Source: JAZDDE01 sp039714435 (lineage in GTDB: Bacteria; Gemmatimonadota; Gemmatimonadetes; Palauibacterales; Palauibacteraceae). From it: a stretch of DNA of 19,465 bases. Shown here one piece after another: positions 1-6,741 of this stretch; the first letter of the stretch is position 1, and each line of letters begins with the position of its first letter. The position numbers were made by a program, and so were the translations under genes. The stretch spans positions 1-19,465 of the forward strand of contig JBDLJJ010000041.1 of assembly GCA_039714435.1 (NCBI GenBank), in the 5' to 3' direction. Below the pieces are notes generated by a model. That model was not told the DNA's origin, did not search any database, and saw only the letters and a program-made list of their open reading frames with translations.

Positions 1-56
1 GCGAGGCCGACATCCCGGACCGCGTCTACCTCACGGCCGCCGAGGCGCTCGGCTGA
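1..56 (+). CDS. C-terminal end of an unidentified protein (partial)
   Basis: Reading from base 3, seventeen codons run to a TGA at 54-56, giving a peptide that ends in AAEALG. Every one of these codons ends in G or C. This is the third-position bias of the real genes in this window, and neither other forward frame shows it. The start lies outside the window and the tail is too short to assign a family, so I give no function. No terminator-like hairpin with a T-run follows it. Confidence 0.55.
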   Translation, partial: EADIPDRVYLTAAEALG

Positions 57-192
57 GGCGGACGGCTGAGGCGCGCCGAGGCCGATATGGGCGCCGAAGC
101 CCGCAGCCAGAGGCAGGTAATAATGGCAAGTGGACACGTACCGCTCGGCCTGCAATCGCCAACGACCGATTCAAACACGGATACCCGCGCTC

Positions 193-228
193 GACGCACA
201 TCTTGACGCACATCGGGATGCACATCGG
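193..228. repeat. 12-bp tandem repeat, 3 copies
   Basis: Three consecutive 12-mers start at 193, 205 and 217 (GACGCACATCTT, GACGCACATCGG, GATGCACATCGG). They differ at a few positions, and the next bases (GATC...) begin like a decayed fourth copy. The array is intergenic. It shares the 12-bp period, but not the sequence, of the array at 357-404. Confidence 0.75.
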
Positions 229-356
229 GATCACCGCTGCGGTGGCGATCCACTTTGTCCACTCTCTCCACTTTGTGCTGTTCCAGTTCTCGCTCCAGCT
301 CCGAGGCGTCGACCCTAGCGACCATTGCCTCGACTGCCGTGGCTGCTGCATTTGAC

Positions 357-404
357 GATCGACCTACCGATCGACCTACCTGTCGACCTACCGATCGACC
401 TACC
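357..404. repeat. 12-bp tandem repeat, 4 copies
   Basis: Four units start at 357, 369, 381 and 393. Three are identical (GATCGACCTACC) and the third differs only in its first two bases (TGTCGACCTACC). Units join to give CGATCG palindromes. The octamer GCTGCATT flanks the array on both sides (345-352 and 406-413). It is a candidate variable-number locus about 45 bp upstream of yggS. Spacer-like unique sequence is absent, so it is not a CRISPR array. Confidence 0.85.
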
Positions 405-411
405 CGCTGCA

Positions 412-440
412 TTGCCCGCCTCCATGTACGCGACTAGACT
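412..440 (+). promoter_or_regulatory. Candidate sigma70-type promoter for the yggS operon
   Basis: A -35-like TTGCCC (412-417) is followed by exactly 17 bases and a -10-like TAGACT (435-440), each matching 4 of 6 consensus bases. Transcription would be expected to begin around 446-449, at or just before the GTG at 449, and I see no Shine-Dalgarno sequence upstream of that start. The call rests only on motif and spacing. In GC-rich DNA a 4/6 plus 4/6 pair can occur by chance. Confidence 0.35.
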
Positions 441-448
441 GCCGGATC

Positions 449-1153
449 GTGCCGATGACCGACATAAAGACCCGGCTGAGGGTAATCGAAGATAGGGTGG
501 GGGAGGCGGCCAGTAGGTCCGGTCGCGCGGCATCTGAAGTGAGCATACTTCCCATCACCAAGGGCCACCCGGCTTCGATCCTGGAAGCGGTCGCCGAGAT
601 CGGAATGACCGATATTGGCGAAAACCGGGTCCGGGAGGCTCAGGCCAAGCAGCAGGAGTTGGGTAAGCTGGGCCTGAGCTGGCACATGGTGGGACACCTG
701 CAGCGCAATAAGGTGTCGAGCGCTTTGCCGCTGTTCGATATGTTCGAGTCTGTCGACTCGGTTCGATTGGCCAGGCGCCTCAGCACCGAGGCAAGCGCGT
801 CGGGCCAGTCCGAAGTTCGCGTTCTGGCGCAGGTCAACACGTCTGGAGAAGCAGCCAAGGGCGGCTTCACGGAAGAGACCGTTCGCGATGAGTTGTCTGA
901 GATCGTGGAACTTCCAGGCCTCGCGGTGGTCGGCATGATGACGATGGCGCCCTGGACGGACGACACTTCCGTGCTGCGCGGCACGTTTCGGAGTGCTCGG
1001 GCCCTGTTTGACCGATGTGCCGCAGCCGTCGACGGATTTCGGCCCGAAGTTCTGTCGATGGGGATGAGCAACGATTTCGAAATCGCGATTGAAGAAGGTA
1101 GCACTCAGGTGAGGCTGGGAACGGCCCTCCTCGGAGAGAGAAGGAAGCGATGA
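449..1153 (+). CDS. yggS: YggS/PROSC family PLP homeostasis protein
   Basis: This is a 234-residue member of the YggS/YBL036C/PROSC family, single-domain TIM-barrel proteins that bind pyridoxal phosphate and buffer its level without known enzymatic activity. The PLP lysine is K38 in LPITKGHP. Other family hallmarks are DIGENRVREAQ, WHMVGHLQRNK, and a C-terminal LSMGMSNDFEIAIEEGST followed by VRLGTALLG. Length and domain extent are normal. The start is either GTG at 449 or ATG at 455. Neither has a convincing ribosome binding site, and a candidate promoter ends eight bases upstream, so the message may be nearly leaderless. The stop overlaps the divIVA start (ATGA). In many bacteria yggS sits next to division genes, as here. 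Confidence 0.95.
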   Translation: MPMTDIKTRLRVIEDRVGEAASRSGRAASEVSILPITKGHPASILEAVAEIGMTDIGENRVREAQAKQQELGKLGLSWHMVGHLQRNKVSSALPLFDMFESVDSVRLARRLSTEASASGQSEVRVLAQVNTSGEAAKGGFTEETVRDELSEIVELPGLAVVGMMTMAPWTDDTSVLRGTFRSARALFDRCAAAVDGFRPEVLSMGMSNDFEIAIEEGSTQVRLGTALLGERRKR

Positions 1154-1869
1154 TTGAGCTGACGCCCCTCGACGTCAGGAAGAAGCGGGAAGATTTCCGC
1201 CGCACCATGCGCGGGTACGATCCCGAGCAGGTGGAAGCGTTCCTCGATCTGGTAGCGGAGAGATTTGAATCCCTGGTCGAGAAGGAGACGAGGCTCACCG
1301 AGCAGGTGCGGATGATGAGTGAGCAGCTCCGAACCTTCCAGGAAAGGGAACGTGCGCTCAACGACGCTCTGGTCACCGCGCAGGAGCTCCGGGAGGATGC
1401 TCGCGCACAGGCCGAGCAGATGGCCGAGAGCCGGCTTAGGGACGCCGAGCGTGAGGCCGAGACGATGTCCCGGGGAGCGGAGTTCGCGGTCGCGCAGTCT
1501 CAGGAGCGTCTCGACGAACTCGTGCTCCGCCGGACGCACTTTCTGCGGTCGTTTCGGGCCACTCTGCTTCGCTTCATGGACGAGGTGGAATTCGAGGAGG
1601 CGCGCCTGGCGGTCATCACCGAGCCGGCCGACGACGGGCAAGAAGCAGCGCAGGAAGCGGCTGGAGAAGCGGCGGCGCCGGCAGACGTAAACTCGGCGGC
1701 TGGAGAAGCGGCGCAAGAAGAGACGGAAGAAGGGACGGAAGAAGCGGCAGTAGACGCTGCGGAAGAGAGTGACGACGAGGATCTGGAGCACTCGGGTCCA
1801 GACGGCTATGCCGCTGAGGAAAAGGAGTCCACTGATGACAGCGGGGCGAGTCATGGCCGTTTTGCCTGA
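1150..1869 (+). CDS. divIVA: DivIVA-domain cell division/polarity protein
   Basis: This 239-residue protein opens with a classical DivIVA lipid-binding domain (residues 1-60; LTPLDVRKKREDFRRTMRGY, then DPEQVEAFLDLVAERFESLV). A long coiled coil runs to about residue 150 (heptads rich in E, R, Q and L). The family forms membrane-curvature-sensing oligomers at poles and septa that recruit division or wall-growth proteins. The last 85 or so residues are an unusual low-complexity Ala/Glu/Asp tail (AAGEAA, EETEEGTEEAA, ESDDEDLE), probably disordered and strongly acidic. It is partly built from a duplicated 17-bp stretch. The gene is coupled to yggS by a 4-bp overlap, and its final 35 bp overlap the next gene. 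Its position in a run leading towards the dcw cluster suits a role in division. Confidence 0.92.
   Translation: MIELTPLDVRKKREDFRRTMRGYDPEQVEAFLDLVAERFESLVEKETRLTEQVRMMSEQLRTFQERERALNDALVTAQELREDARAQAEQMAESRLRDAEREAETMSRGAEFAVAQSQERLDELVLRRTHFLRSFRATLLRFMDEVEFEEARLAVITEPADDGQEAAQEAAGEAAAPADVNSAAGEAAQEETEEGTEEAAVDAAEESDDEDLEHSGPDGYAAEEKESTDDSGASHGRFA
1658..1713 (+). repeat. Direct repeat inside the divIVA acidic tail
   Basis: The 17-mer CGGCTGGAGAAGCGGCG occurs at 1658-1674 and again at 1697-1713, offset by 39 bp (13 codons). Both copies encode AAGEAA-type sequence in the DivIVA C-terminal tail. The surrounding tail is full of shorter GAAGC/GGAAG echoes, suggesting growth by replication slippage. 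Confidence 0.75.
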
Positions 1870-2620
1870 CCTGACTGACTCTTTTCTGGAGTCAGCAGAG
1901 GCCCTGCGCGCCAAAGGCTGCACGAACCGGAAAGTCGGCTTGTGCCTGGGGCCCGGGTTCGAGTCTCTGACTACTGCCGTGGAAGCGGATGTGGAGCTCG
2001 ACGCATTCATCTGCGGACGGCTGGGCGGAATCGAAGTGCTGGCCTGGACGTCCGGACCCCTGAGCAGTCAGGGAGCCGCCCGCTCGCTCGGACAAGGGGT
2101 GCGCGTGTTGCGTGAGCTGGGCGGGCAGTCGCTACTGGCCCTGGAGCACTCCCGCTGCCTGAACCCTGCCTGGCCGGACGGTGGTCTGGCCCTGGTCACC
2201 GACCATTTGAATCTCCTCGGCGACAACCCGCTGATCGGACCGGACGTGGAAGAGCACGGCGTCCGCTTTCCGGATATGACCGAGGTGTACAGCGTGAACG
2301 CGCGGGAAGCCGCCAGAGCCGAAGCTCTCGAGCGGGGCATTGTTCTGCGCGAGGGAGTATACGCAGGAGTGCTCGGCGCCCCTCAGCTGACCGCCGCGGA
2401 AGTGCACATGCTCAGGCTTCTCGGGGCCGATGTGGCAGGCTCAGCCATCATTCCTCTCGCCATCACCGCTCGCCACGCCGGACTCACAGTGGCCGCACTG
2501 GTCTCGTCGCAGTCGAGCCCGAGTCCGGACGGAGGCGCCGGTGCGGCCGCTCTGGAAGTGGCAGCGCTGGAAGCGGCCGCGGACCTGCTGCCGTCGCTAG
2601 CCCAGATCCTCGCAGCCTGA
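1835..2620 (+). CDS. Purine nucleoside phosphorylase-like protein, probably inactive
   Basis: This 261-residue protein has the trimeric PNP/MTAP fold signature. Recognisable landmarks are DHLNLLGDNPLIGP (123-136), RFPDMTEVY (144-152), EGVY (173-176), and AAEVHMLRLLGADVAG (187-202) followed by ARHAGLTV. PNPs split purine nucleosides with phosphate. Here most active-site positions have changed when set against the human enzyme from memory: the GSGLG phosphate loop reads GPGFE, the RFHMYEG segment reads TSGPLSS, TNAAGG reads LEHSRC, the FET glutamate region reads QLT, and the catalytic TN asparagine reads SQS. I infer a non-catalytic or repurposed paralogue. The start is the ATG at 1835 because AAAGGAG lies seven bases upstream; this gives a 35-bp overlap with divIVA. 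An upstream in-frame start would overlap further without a ribosome binding site. ileS follows after 4 bp. Confidence 0.8.
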   Translation: MTAGRVMAVLPDLTDSFLESAEALRAKGCTNRKVGLCLGPGFESLTTAVEADVELDAFICGRLGGIEVLAWTSGPLSSQGAARSLGQGVRVLRELGGQSLLALEHSRCLNPAWPDGGLALVTDHLNLLGDNPLIGPDVEEHGVRFPDMTEVYSVNAREAARAEALERGIVLREGVYAGVLGAPQLTAAEVHMLRLLGADVAGSAIIPLAITARHAGLTVAALVSSQSSPSPDGGAGAAALEVAALEAAADLLPSLAQILAA

Positions 2621-2624
2621 GGCG

Positions 2625-5600
2625 ATGAGCTTCCGCCCCCTCCCCGACACGGCTGAGGCGCTGGAACAGGAGATCCTCGTCCTGTGGGACGAGGAGAAGA
2701 CCTTCGAACGCAGTCTGGCCAGACGCTCTGACGCCCCCGAGTTCGTGTTCTATGAAGGTCCTCCGACGGCCAACGGGAGGCCTGGCGTTCACCACGTGAT
2801 ATCACGCACGATCAAGGACGTTGTTGCCCGGTACCGCTCCATGGCGGGCTTTCACGTCACCCGGATCGCGGGCTGGGATACGCACGGCTTGCCCGTTGAA
2901 ATCGAGGCCGAGAAAAAGCTCGGGATTTCCGGCAAGCCGGAGATCGAAGAGCTGGGGATCGCCAGGTTCAACGAAGAATGCCGATCCAACATCTTCACGT
3001 ATCAGGACGAGTGGGAGCGCCTGTCGCGCCGCATCGCTTACTGGCTCGACTATGCGAGGCCGTATGTGACCTGCGCTCCGGACTACATCGAATCGGTGTG
3101 GTGGGCGCTGGCCGAGATAGATAAGAAGGGAATGCTGTACCCCGGCTACAGAGTCGTTCCGTACTGCCCGCGCTGCGGGACAGGCTTGTCCAGCCATGAA
3201 GTTGCTCAAGGCTATAAGGACATCGTCGAGCCGTCGGTGGTGGTGAAGTTCCACCTGCTTGATAATGCGGACGACGCCCGGATCCTCAGCTGGACAACGA
3301 CGCCCTGGACACTCCCGGGCAACCTGGCGCTCGCCGTCGGCGAAGACATCTCGTACGTCAAAGTCAGAGTCAGGCCGGACAGCGAGCCGGTCTCCGGAGC
3401 TCAGGCTGCCCCCGGCGAGGTGTTCATCCTGGCCGAGGCGCGACTGGAGATCCTGAAGCATCCGGTTGACGTGCTCGACACGTTCCCCGGCCGTGAACTC
3501 GTGGGCTGCCGATACAAGCCCCTGTTTCCGGGCGCCCTCGAGAGCGGCGAAAGCGAAACGGCGTGGACCGTGCTGGGGGCCGACTTCGTGACTACGGAAG
3601 ACGGCACAGGCGTGGTCCATACCGCAGTCATGTACGGCGAAGACGACTTCGAACTCGGCAAGCGCGCAGGACTCCCGATGGTCCATACGGTGGGTGAGGA
3701 CGGACGCTTCTTGGCGAGCGTTCCCGGCGGCCTGGCCGGGATGCACGTGAAGGATCCGGCCACCGAGCGTGCGATACGGGATTACCTTTCCGGGGCCGAC
3801 CTGCTGTACGAGCGCGAGTCGTACGCCCACAATTACCCCCACTGCTGGCGCTGCGACAGCGCTCTGCTCTACATGGCGCGGGACGCCTGGTACATCCAGA
3901 CGACCGCGGTGCGGGACGAGCTCGTAGAGAACAACGCGGGAGTCGATTGGCATCCTCCCGAAATCGGCCGGGGCCGCATGGGGGAGTGGCTTGCCAACAA
4001 CGTGGACTGGGCTCTGTCGAGAGATCGGTACTGGGGCACTCCGCTACCCATCTGGCAGTGCGCTGAGGACCCGTCGCACCGCACGGTCGTGGGATCCTTC
4101 GCCGAGCTGGCCGCGGCTGCGGGTTCGCTGCCGGCCGACTTCGACCCACATCGCCCGGGCATTGACGAGATCGCCTGGCCCTGTGCGAGCGAAGGGTGCT
4201 CGGGTGAGATGCTGCGCATTCCGCAGGTAGCGGACGCCTGGCTGGATTCGGGTTCGATGCCGTACGCGCAGTGGCATTACCCGTTCGAAAACGAAGAGGA
4301 GTTCGGGCGCCATTTTCCGGCTGACTTCATCGCGGAGGGAGTCGATCAGACCCGGGGCTGGTTCTACTCCCTCCAGGCCCTGTCGACGATTCTTTTCGGC
4401 CAGACAGCGTATCGTTCGGTCGTCGTCAACGACCTGATTCTGGACGAGACGGGCCAGAAAATGTCGAAGTCGAAGGGCAACGTGGTCGATCCGTGGCAGG
4501 CCATCTCCGAGCACGGAGCGGACGCGGTCCGGTTCTATTTGCTCTCTGCCAGCAATCCGTGGCTAGCCAAGCGCTGGGATCCGGCCGGCCTGCGCGAGAC
4601 GAACCGGAAACTGTTCGACACTCTGCGCAGCACCTATCGCTTCTTCGCCATGTACGCGGAGCTCGAGGCATGGCAGCCGGCGCCTGACGGTGCGCCGGCT
4701 CCCGCCTGCGCTCTGGATCACTGGCTCCTGAGCAGGCTGGAGACTGTCAGTGCCGCGGTTCGTCAGGACCTGGAGGCCTATGATCTGACGGTGGCGGCGA
4801 GGCGGATCACTGCCTTTGTTCTGGACGACGTATCGAACTGGTACGTACGGCAGTGCCGCGACCGGTTCTGGGCCACGCGGGGAGGGGAGGAAGCGGCCAG
4901 CGACGCTCGCGCCGCCTTCTCCACTCTGCACGCCGTGCTGTCCGGGTGCGCACTGCTGCTGGCGCCTTTCGCGCCGTTCCTGTCGGACTGGTTGTTCCGC
5001 GAGCTTTGCGGCGCCTCCGCGCACATGGCTGATTTCCCGGCCGGCGATGGCGAGACCATGCCGGACCTCGAGCAGGAAATGGACGACGTCCGCCGTCTGT
5101 CGGCCCTGGGGCGGGCGGGCCGGGAGGACGCCGCCATCCGGGTGAGACAGCCCCTCAGGAGCGTCAGGATTCTGCTTCCGGGAGGCCGAACCCTGAGCCC
5201 CGAACTGGCCGATGTCCTCATCCGCGAACTTAATGTCCAGAGGGTTGAATTTCTGGCGTCCGACCAAGAGATTACACGGCTGTTCGCAAAGCCTGAGTTC
5301 TCGAAGCTGGGTCCGGTGTTCGGCCAGAGAACCCCGGTGGTGGCTCGAGCGATCGAGCAGATGGAAAGCGATCACGTCCGGCGACTTCGGGACGGAGTAG
5401 CGGTGGAACTGAAGTCGGACGGTGAAACCGTGTTGATCGAGCCCGACCACGTGATCGTGCGGGAGGAAGCGGTTGGCGAAGACGTCGTACAGGCGGCGGA
5501 CGGATATGTCGTGGCCCTCGACGCCGCGCTGGATGACGATCTCATCGCCGCGGGCCGGGCGCGGGAGCTGGTCAACCGGATTCAGCGCCTGCGGAGAGAG

Positions 5601-5822
5601 GCTGATCTGCAGATCAGCGACCGCGTGATAGTTTCGATTGCCGGTCCGGAGCCGCTGGAGGCGGCTGCGAAGCAGCACAGAGCGTATATTGCCGCCGAAA
5701 CGTTGGCCCAGACCCTAAATATGGGCAGAGAATCAGTGCAGGAACTGGAGTTTGTGCGGGAGGTACTTATCGATGACGAGACAGTCTTGATCGGATTGCA
5801 GCGGATCACGGATATAGGATGA
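2625..5822 (+). CDS. ileS: Isoleucyl-tRNA synthetase, IleRS2-like
   Basis: This 1065-residue class I synthetase charges tRNA-Ile. Seen in order are the ATP-site signature in GPPTANGRPGVHHV (46-58), zinc-type CPRCGTG, the CP1 editing domain (WTTTPWTLPGNLALAVGED, then TTEDGTGVVHTAVMYGEDD), WLDSGSMPYAQWHYPF, DQTRGWFYSLQ, and the KMSKS loop (612-616). The anticodon-binding region and a long C-terminal extension follow. Length and the lack of a C-terminal Cys4 zinc finger point to the eukaryote-like IleRS2 class, not IleRS1. The usual HxGH is replaced by G54-V55-H56-H57, a rearranged signature. The start follows TGAGG and lies 4 bp after the previous stop. The gene ends in an ATGA overlap with the next gene. 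It is probably the essential housekeeping copy, since nothing nearby looks acquired. Confidence 0.97.
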   Translation: MSFRPLPDTAEALEQEILVLWDEEKTFERSLARRSDAPEFVFYEGPPTANGRPGVHHVISRTIKDVVARYRSMAGFHVTRIAGWDTHGLPVEIEAEKKLGISGKPEIEELGIARFNEECRSNIFTYQDEWERLSRRIAYWLDYARPYVTCAPDYIESVWWALAEIDKKGMLYPGYRVVPYCPRCGTGLSSHEVAQGYKDIVEPSVVVKFHLLDNADDARILSWTTTPWTLPGNLALAVGEDISYVKVRVRPDSEPVSGAQAAPGEVFILAEARLEILKHPVDVLDTFPGRELVGCRYKPLFPGALESGESETAWTVLGADFVTTEDGTGVVHTAVMYGEDDFELGKRAGLPMVHTVGEDGRFLASVPGGLAGMHVKDPATERAIRDYLSGADLLYERESYAHNYPHCWRCDSALLYMARDAWYIQTTAVRDELVENNAGVDWHPPEIGRGRMGEWLANNVDWALSRDRYWGTPLPIWQCAEDPSHRTVVGSFAELAAAAGSLPADFDPHRPGIDEIAWPCASEGCSGEMLRIPQVADAWLDSGSMPYAQWHYPFENEEEFGRHFPADFIAEGVDQTRGWFYSLQALSTILFGQTAYRSVVVNDLILDETGQKMSKSKGNVVDPWQAISEHGADAVRFYLLSASNPWLAKRWDPAGLRETNRKLFDTLRSTYRFFAMYAELEAWQPAPDGAPAPACALDHWLLSRLETVSAAVRQDLEAYDLTVAARRITAFVLDDVSNWYVRQCRDRFWATRGGEEAASDARAAFSTLHAVLSGCALLLAPFAPFLSDWLFRELCGASAHMADFPAGDGETMPDLEQEMDDVRRLSALGRAGREDAAIRVRQPLRSVRILLPGGRTLSPELADVLIRELNVQRVEFLASDQEITRLFAKPEFSKLGPVFGQRTPVVARAIEQMESDHVRRLRDGVAVELKSDGETVLIEPDHVIVREEAVGEDVVQAADGYVVALDAALDDDLIAAGRARELVNRIQRLRREADLQISDRVIVSIAGPEPLEAAAKQHRAYIAAETLAQTLNMGRESVQELEFVREVLIDDETVLIGLQRITDIG

Positions 5823-6199
5823 ATAAGAAAGAACTCAAACACTTCGAGGACCGTCTCCTTCGGGAGCGGGACCGGGCGCTGAAGGATCTCGGCCATTTCG
5901 ACCAGTCTGTGACGAATGGTGAGATGTCGGGGGACGATGTTTCGGCGTATAGCTTCCACATGGCTGATCAAGGCACCGATGCCATGGAACGGGAGAAGGC
6001 ATTCCTGTTCGCCAGCAAAGAAGGCCGGTTTTTGTATCACATCGACGAGGCGCTGCGGAGACTGTACCGCAGCCCGAACGGGTTCGGACGGTGCGAACAG
6101 TGTGATGAGGAGATCGGCTTCGAGCGTCTGGACGCGCTGCCACACACGCGGCTGTGCATTCGCTGCAAGGAGCTAGAGGAGACGGGTGCCGCAGACTGA
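5819..6199 (+). CDS. DksA/TraR-family zinc-finger transcription regulator
   Basis: This 126-residue protein has an N-terminal coiled coil, an acidic mid-region HMADQGTDAMEREK (47-60), and a C4 zinc finger formed by C92-EQ-C95 and C113-IR-C116, the arrangement of the DksA/TraR C-terminal finger. Family members enter the RNA polymerase secondary channel and adjust initiation, often with ppGpp. The coiled-coil tip residues differ enough from E. coli DksA that I do not use that gene symbol. It overlaps ileS by 4 bp (ATGA) and lspA by 14 bp, so it is translationally coupled. It could link growth-rate control to the wall and lipoprotein genes downstream, but that is inference. Confidence 0.88.
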   Translation: MNKKELKHFEDRLLRERDRALKDLGHFDQSVTNGEMSGDDVSAYSFHMADQGTDAMEREKAFLFASKEGRFLYHIDEALRRLYRSPNGFGRCEQCDEEIGFERLDALPHTRLCIRCKELEETGAAD

Positions 6200-6728
6200 G
6201 ACCCGGCACTCGGGCCGTCTAGGCATGTTCCTTTGGGTGGCCGGCCTGATCCTGGCTGTGGACGTAGCCACCAAGCTGTGGGTGGTTCAGAACCTCACCC
6301 TGTACCATTCGGTGCCGGTGCTCGGCGACTTCATTCGGTTCACCTACACGCATAACAAGGGAGCCGCTTTCGGAGTCAACATCGGTGAGCACTCCAGAGT
6401 CTTCTTCTTGCTGCTTTCCATCCTGGCGCTCGGAGTTCTCAGCTACATCTACAAGGTGACCCCGATTACGGACCGGCTTCGGCTTTTCGCGACCGCACTC
6501 GTCAGCGGCGGAGCGATTGGCAACATTCTCGACCGGATTCGCTATGAGCGGGGCGTAGTCGATTTTCTGGATGTAGGTATCGGGACCCACCGATTCTACG
6601 TATTCAACGTGGCGGATATGGCGGTCAGTGTGGGTGCTGTTCTGCTCCTGTTCTCTTTCTACACGGAGGAGAAGCAGATTAAGGCCGCTGGGGAGATACT
6701 GTCCGATTCGCAGCCATCAACGCCTTGA
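6186..6728 (+). CDS. lspA: Signal peptidase II (prolipoprotein signal peptidase)
   Basis: This is a 180-residue inner-membrane aspartyl protease that removes signal peptides from diacylglyceryl-modified prolipoproteins. Four hydrophobic segments are visible. The two catalytic aspartates lie in GNILDRI (D116) and FNVADMAVSVG (D144), and the family motif THNKGAAFG is present. The GTG at 6186 is chosen because GAGGAG lies four bases upstream. An ATG at 6225 would still give a complete first helix but has no clear ribosome binding site. The gene overlaps the DksA-like gene by 14 bp. A predicted lipoprotein is encoded two genes downstream and would be one of its substrates. Confidence 0.96.
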   Translation: MPQTETRHSGRLGMFLWVAGLILAVDVATKLWVVQNLTLYHSVPVLGDFIRFTYTHNKGAAFGVNIGEHSRVFFLLLSILALGVLSYIYKVTPITDRLRLFATALVSGGAIGNILDRIRYERGVVDFLDVGIGTHRFYVFNVADMAVSVGAVLLLFSFYTEEKQIKAAGEILSDSQPSTP

Positions 6729-6741
6729 GGTATCCGAGGAT

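Larger units (their letters stand above)
57..448. other. Repeat-bearing intergenic region upstream of yggS
   Basis: This gap of about 390 bases holds no gene I can support. It contains a threefold 12-bp tandem repeat (193-228), a pair of 10-bp TCCACTTTGT copies 18 bp apart (249-258 and 267-276), and a fourfold 12-bp tandem repeat (357-404). The last array is flanked by an 8-bp direct repeat, GCTGCATT, at 345-352 and 406-413. Open frames on both strands here translate into low-complexity repeats (for example GRSV/GRQV on the minus strand, DRPT on the plus strand) and have no recognisable domain. A candidate yggS promoter lies at its downstream end. Confidence 0.6.

Noticed and set aside
203..231. 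TTGACG within the first repeat array as a promoter
   Set aside because: No -10-like hexamer at a proper distance; the hexamer is part of the repeat unit.
357..404. Tandem repeats as a CRISPR array
   Set aside because: Units are contiguous 12-mers with no unique spacers, and no cas genes are present.
26..412. Minus-strand open frame of 128 codons upstream of yggS
   Set aside because: Its length comes from 12-bp repeats that cannot create stops; it overlaps the coding tail at 3-56, has no ribosome binding site or known domain, and its codon use lacks the strong G/C third-position bias of the real genes. Mentioned only as a possibility under the repeat finding.
2802..3953. Long minus-strand open frame (383 codons) opposite ileS
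   Set aside because: It lies entirely within the well-supported ileS gene and has no recognisable motif; long antisense frames are expected in GC-rich coding DNA.
4563..5678. Long minus-strand open frame (371 codons) opposite the 3' half of ileS
   Set aside because: Antisense shadow of ileS with no domain and no promoter or ribosome binding site seen.
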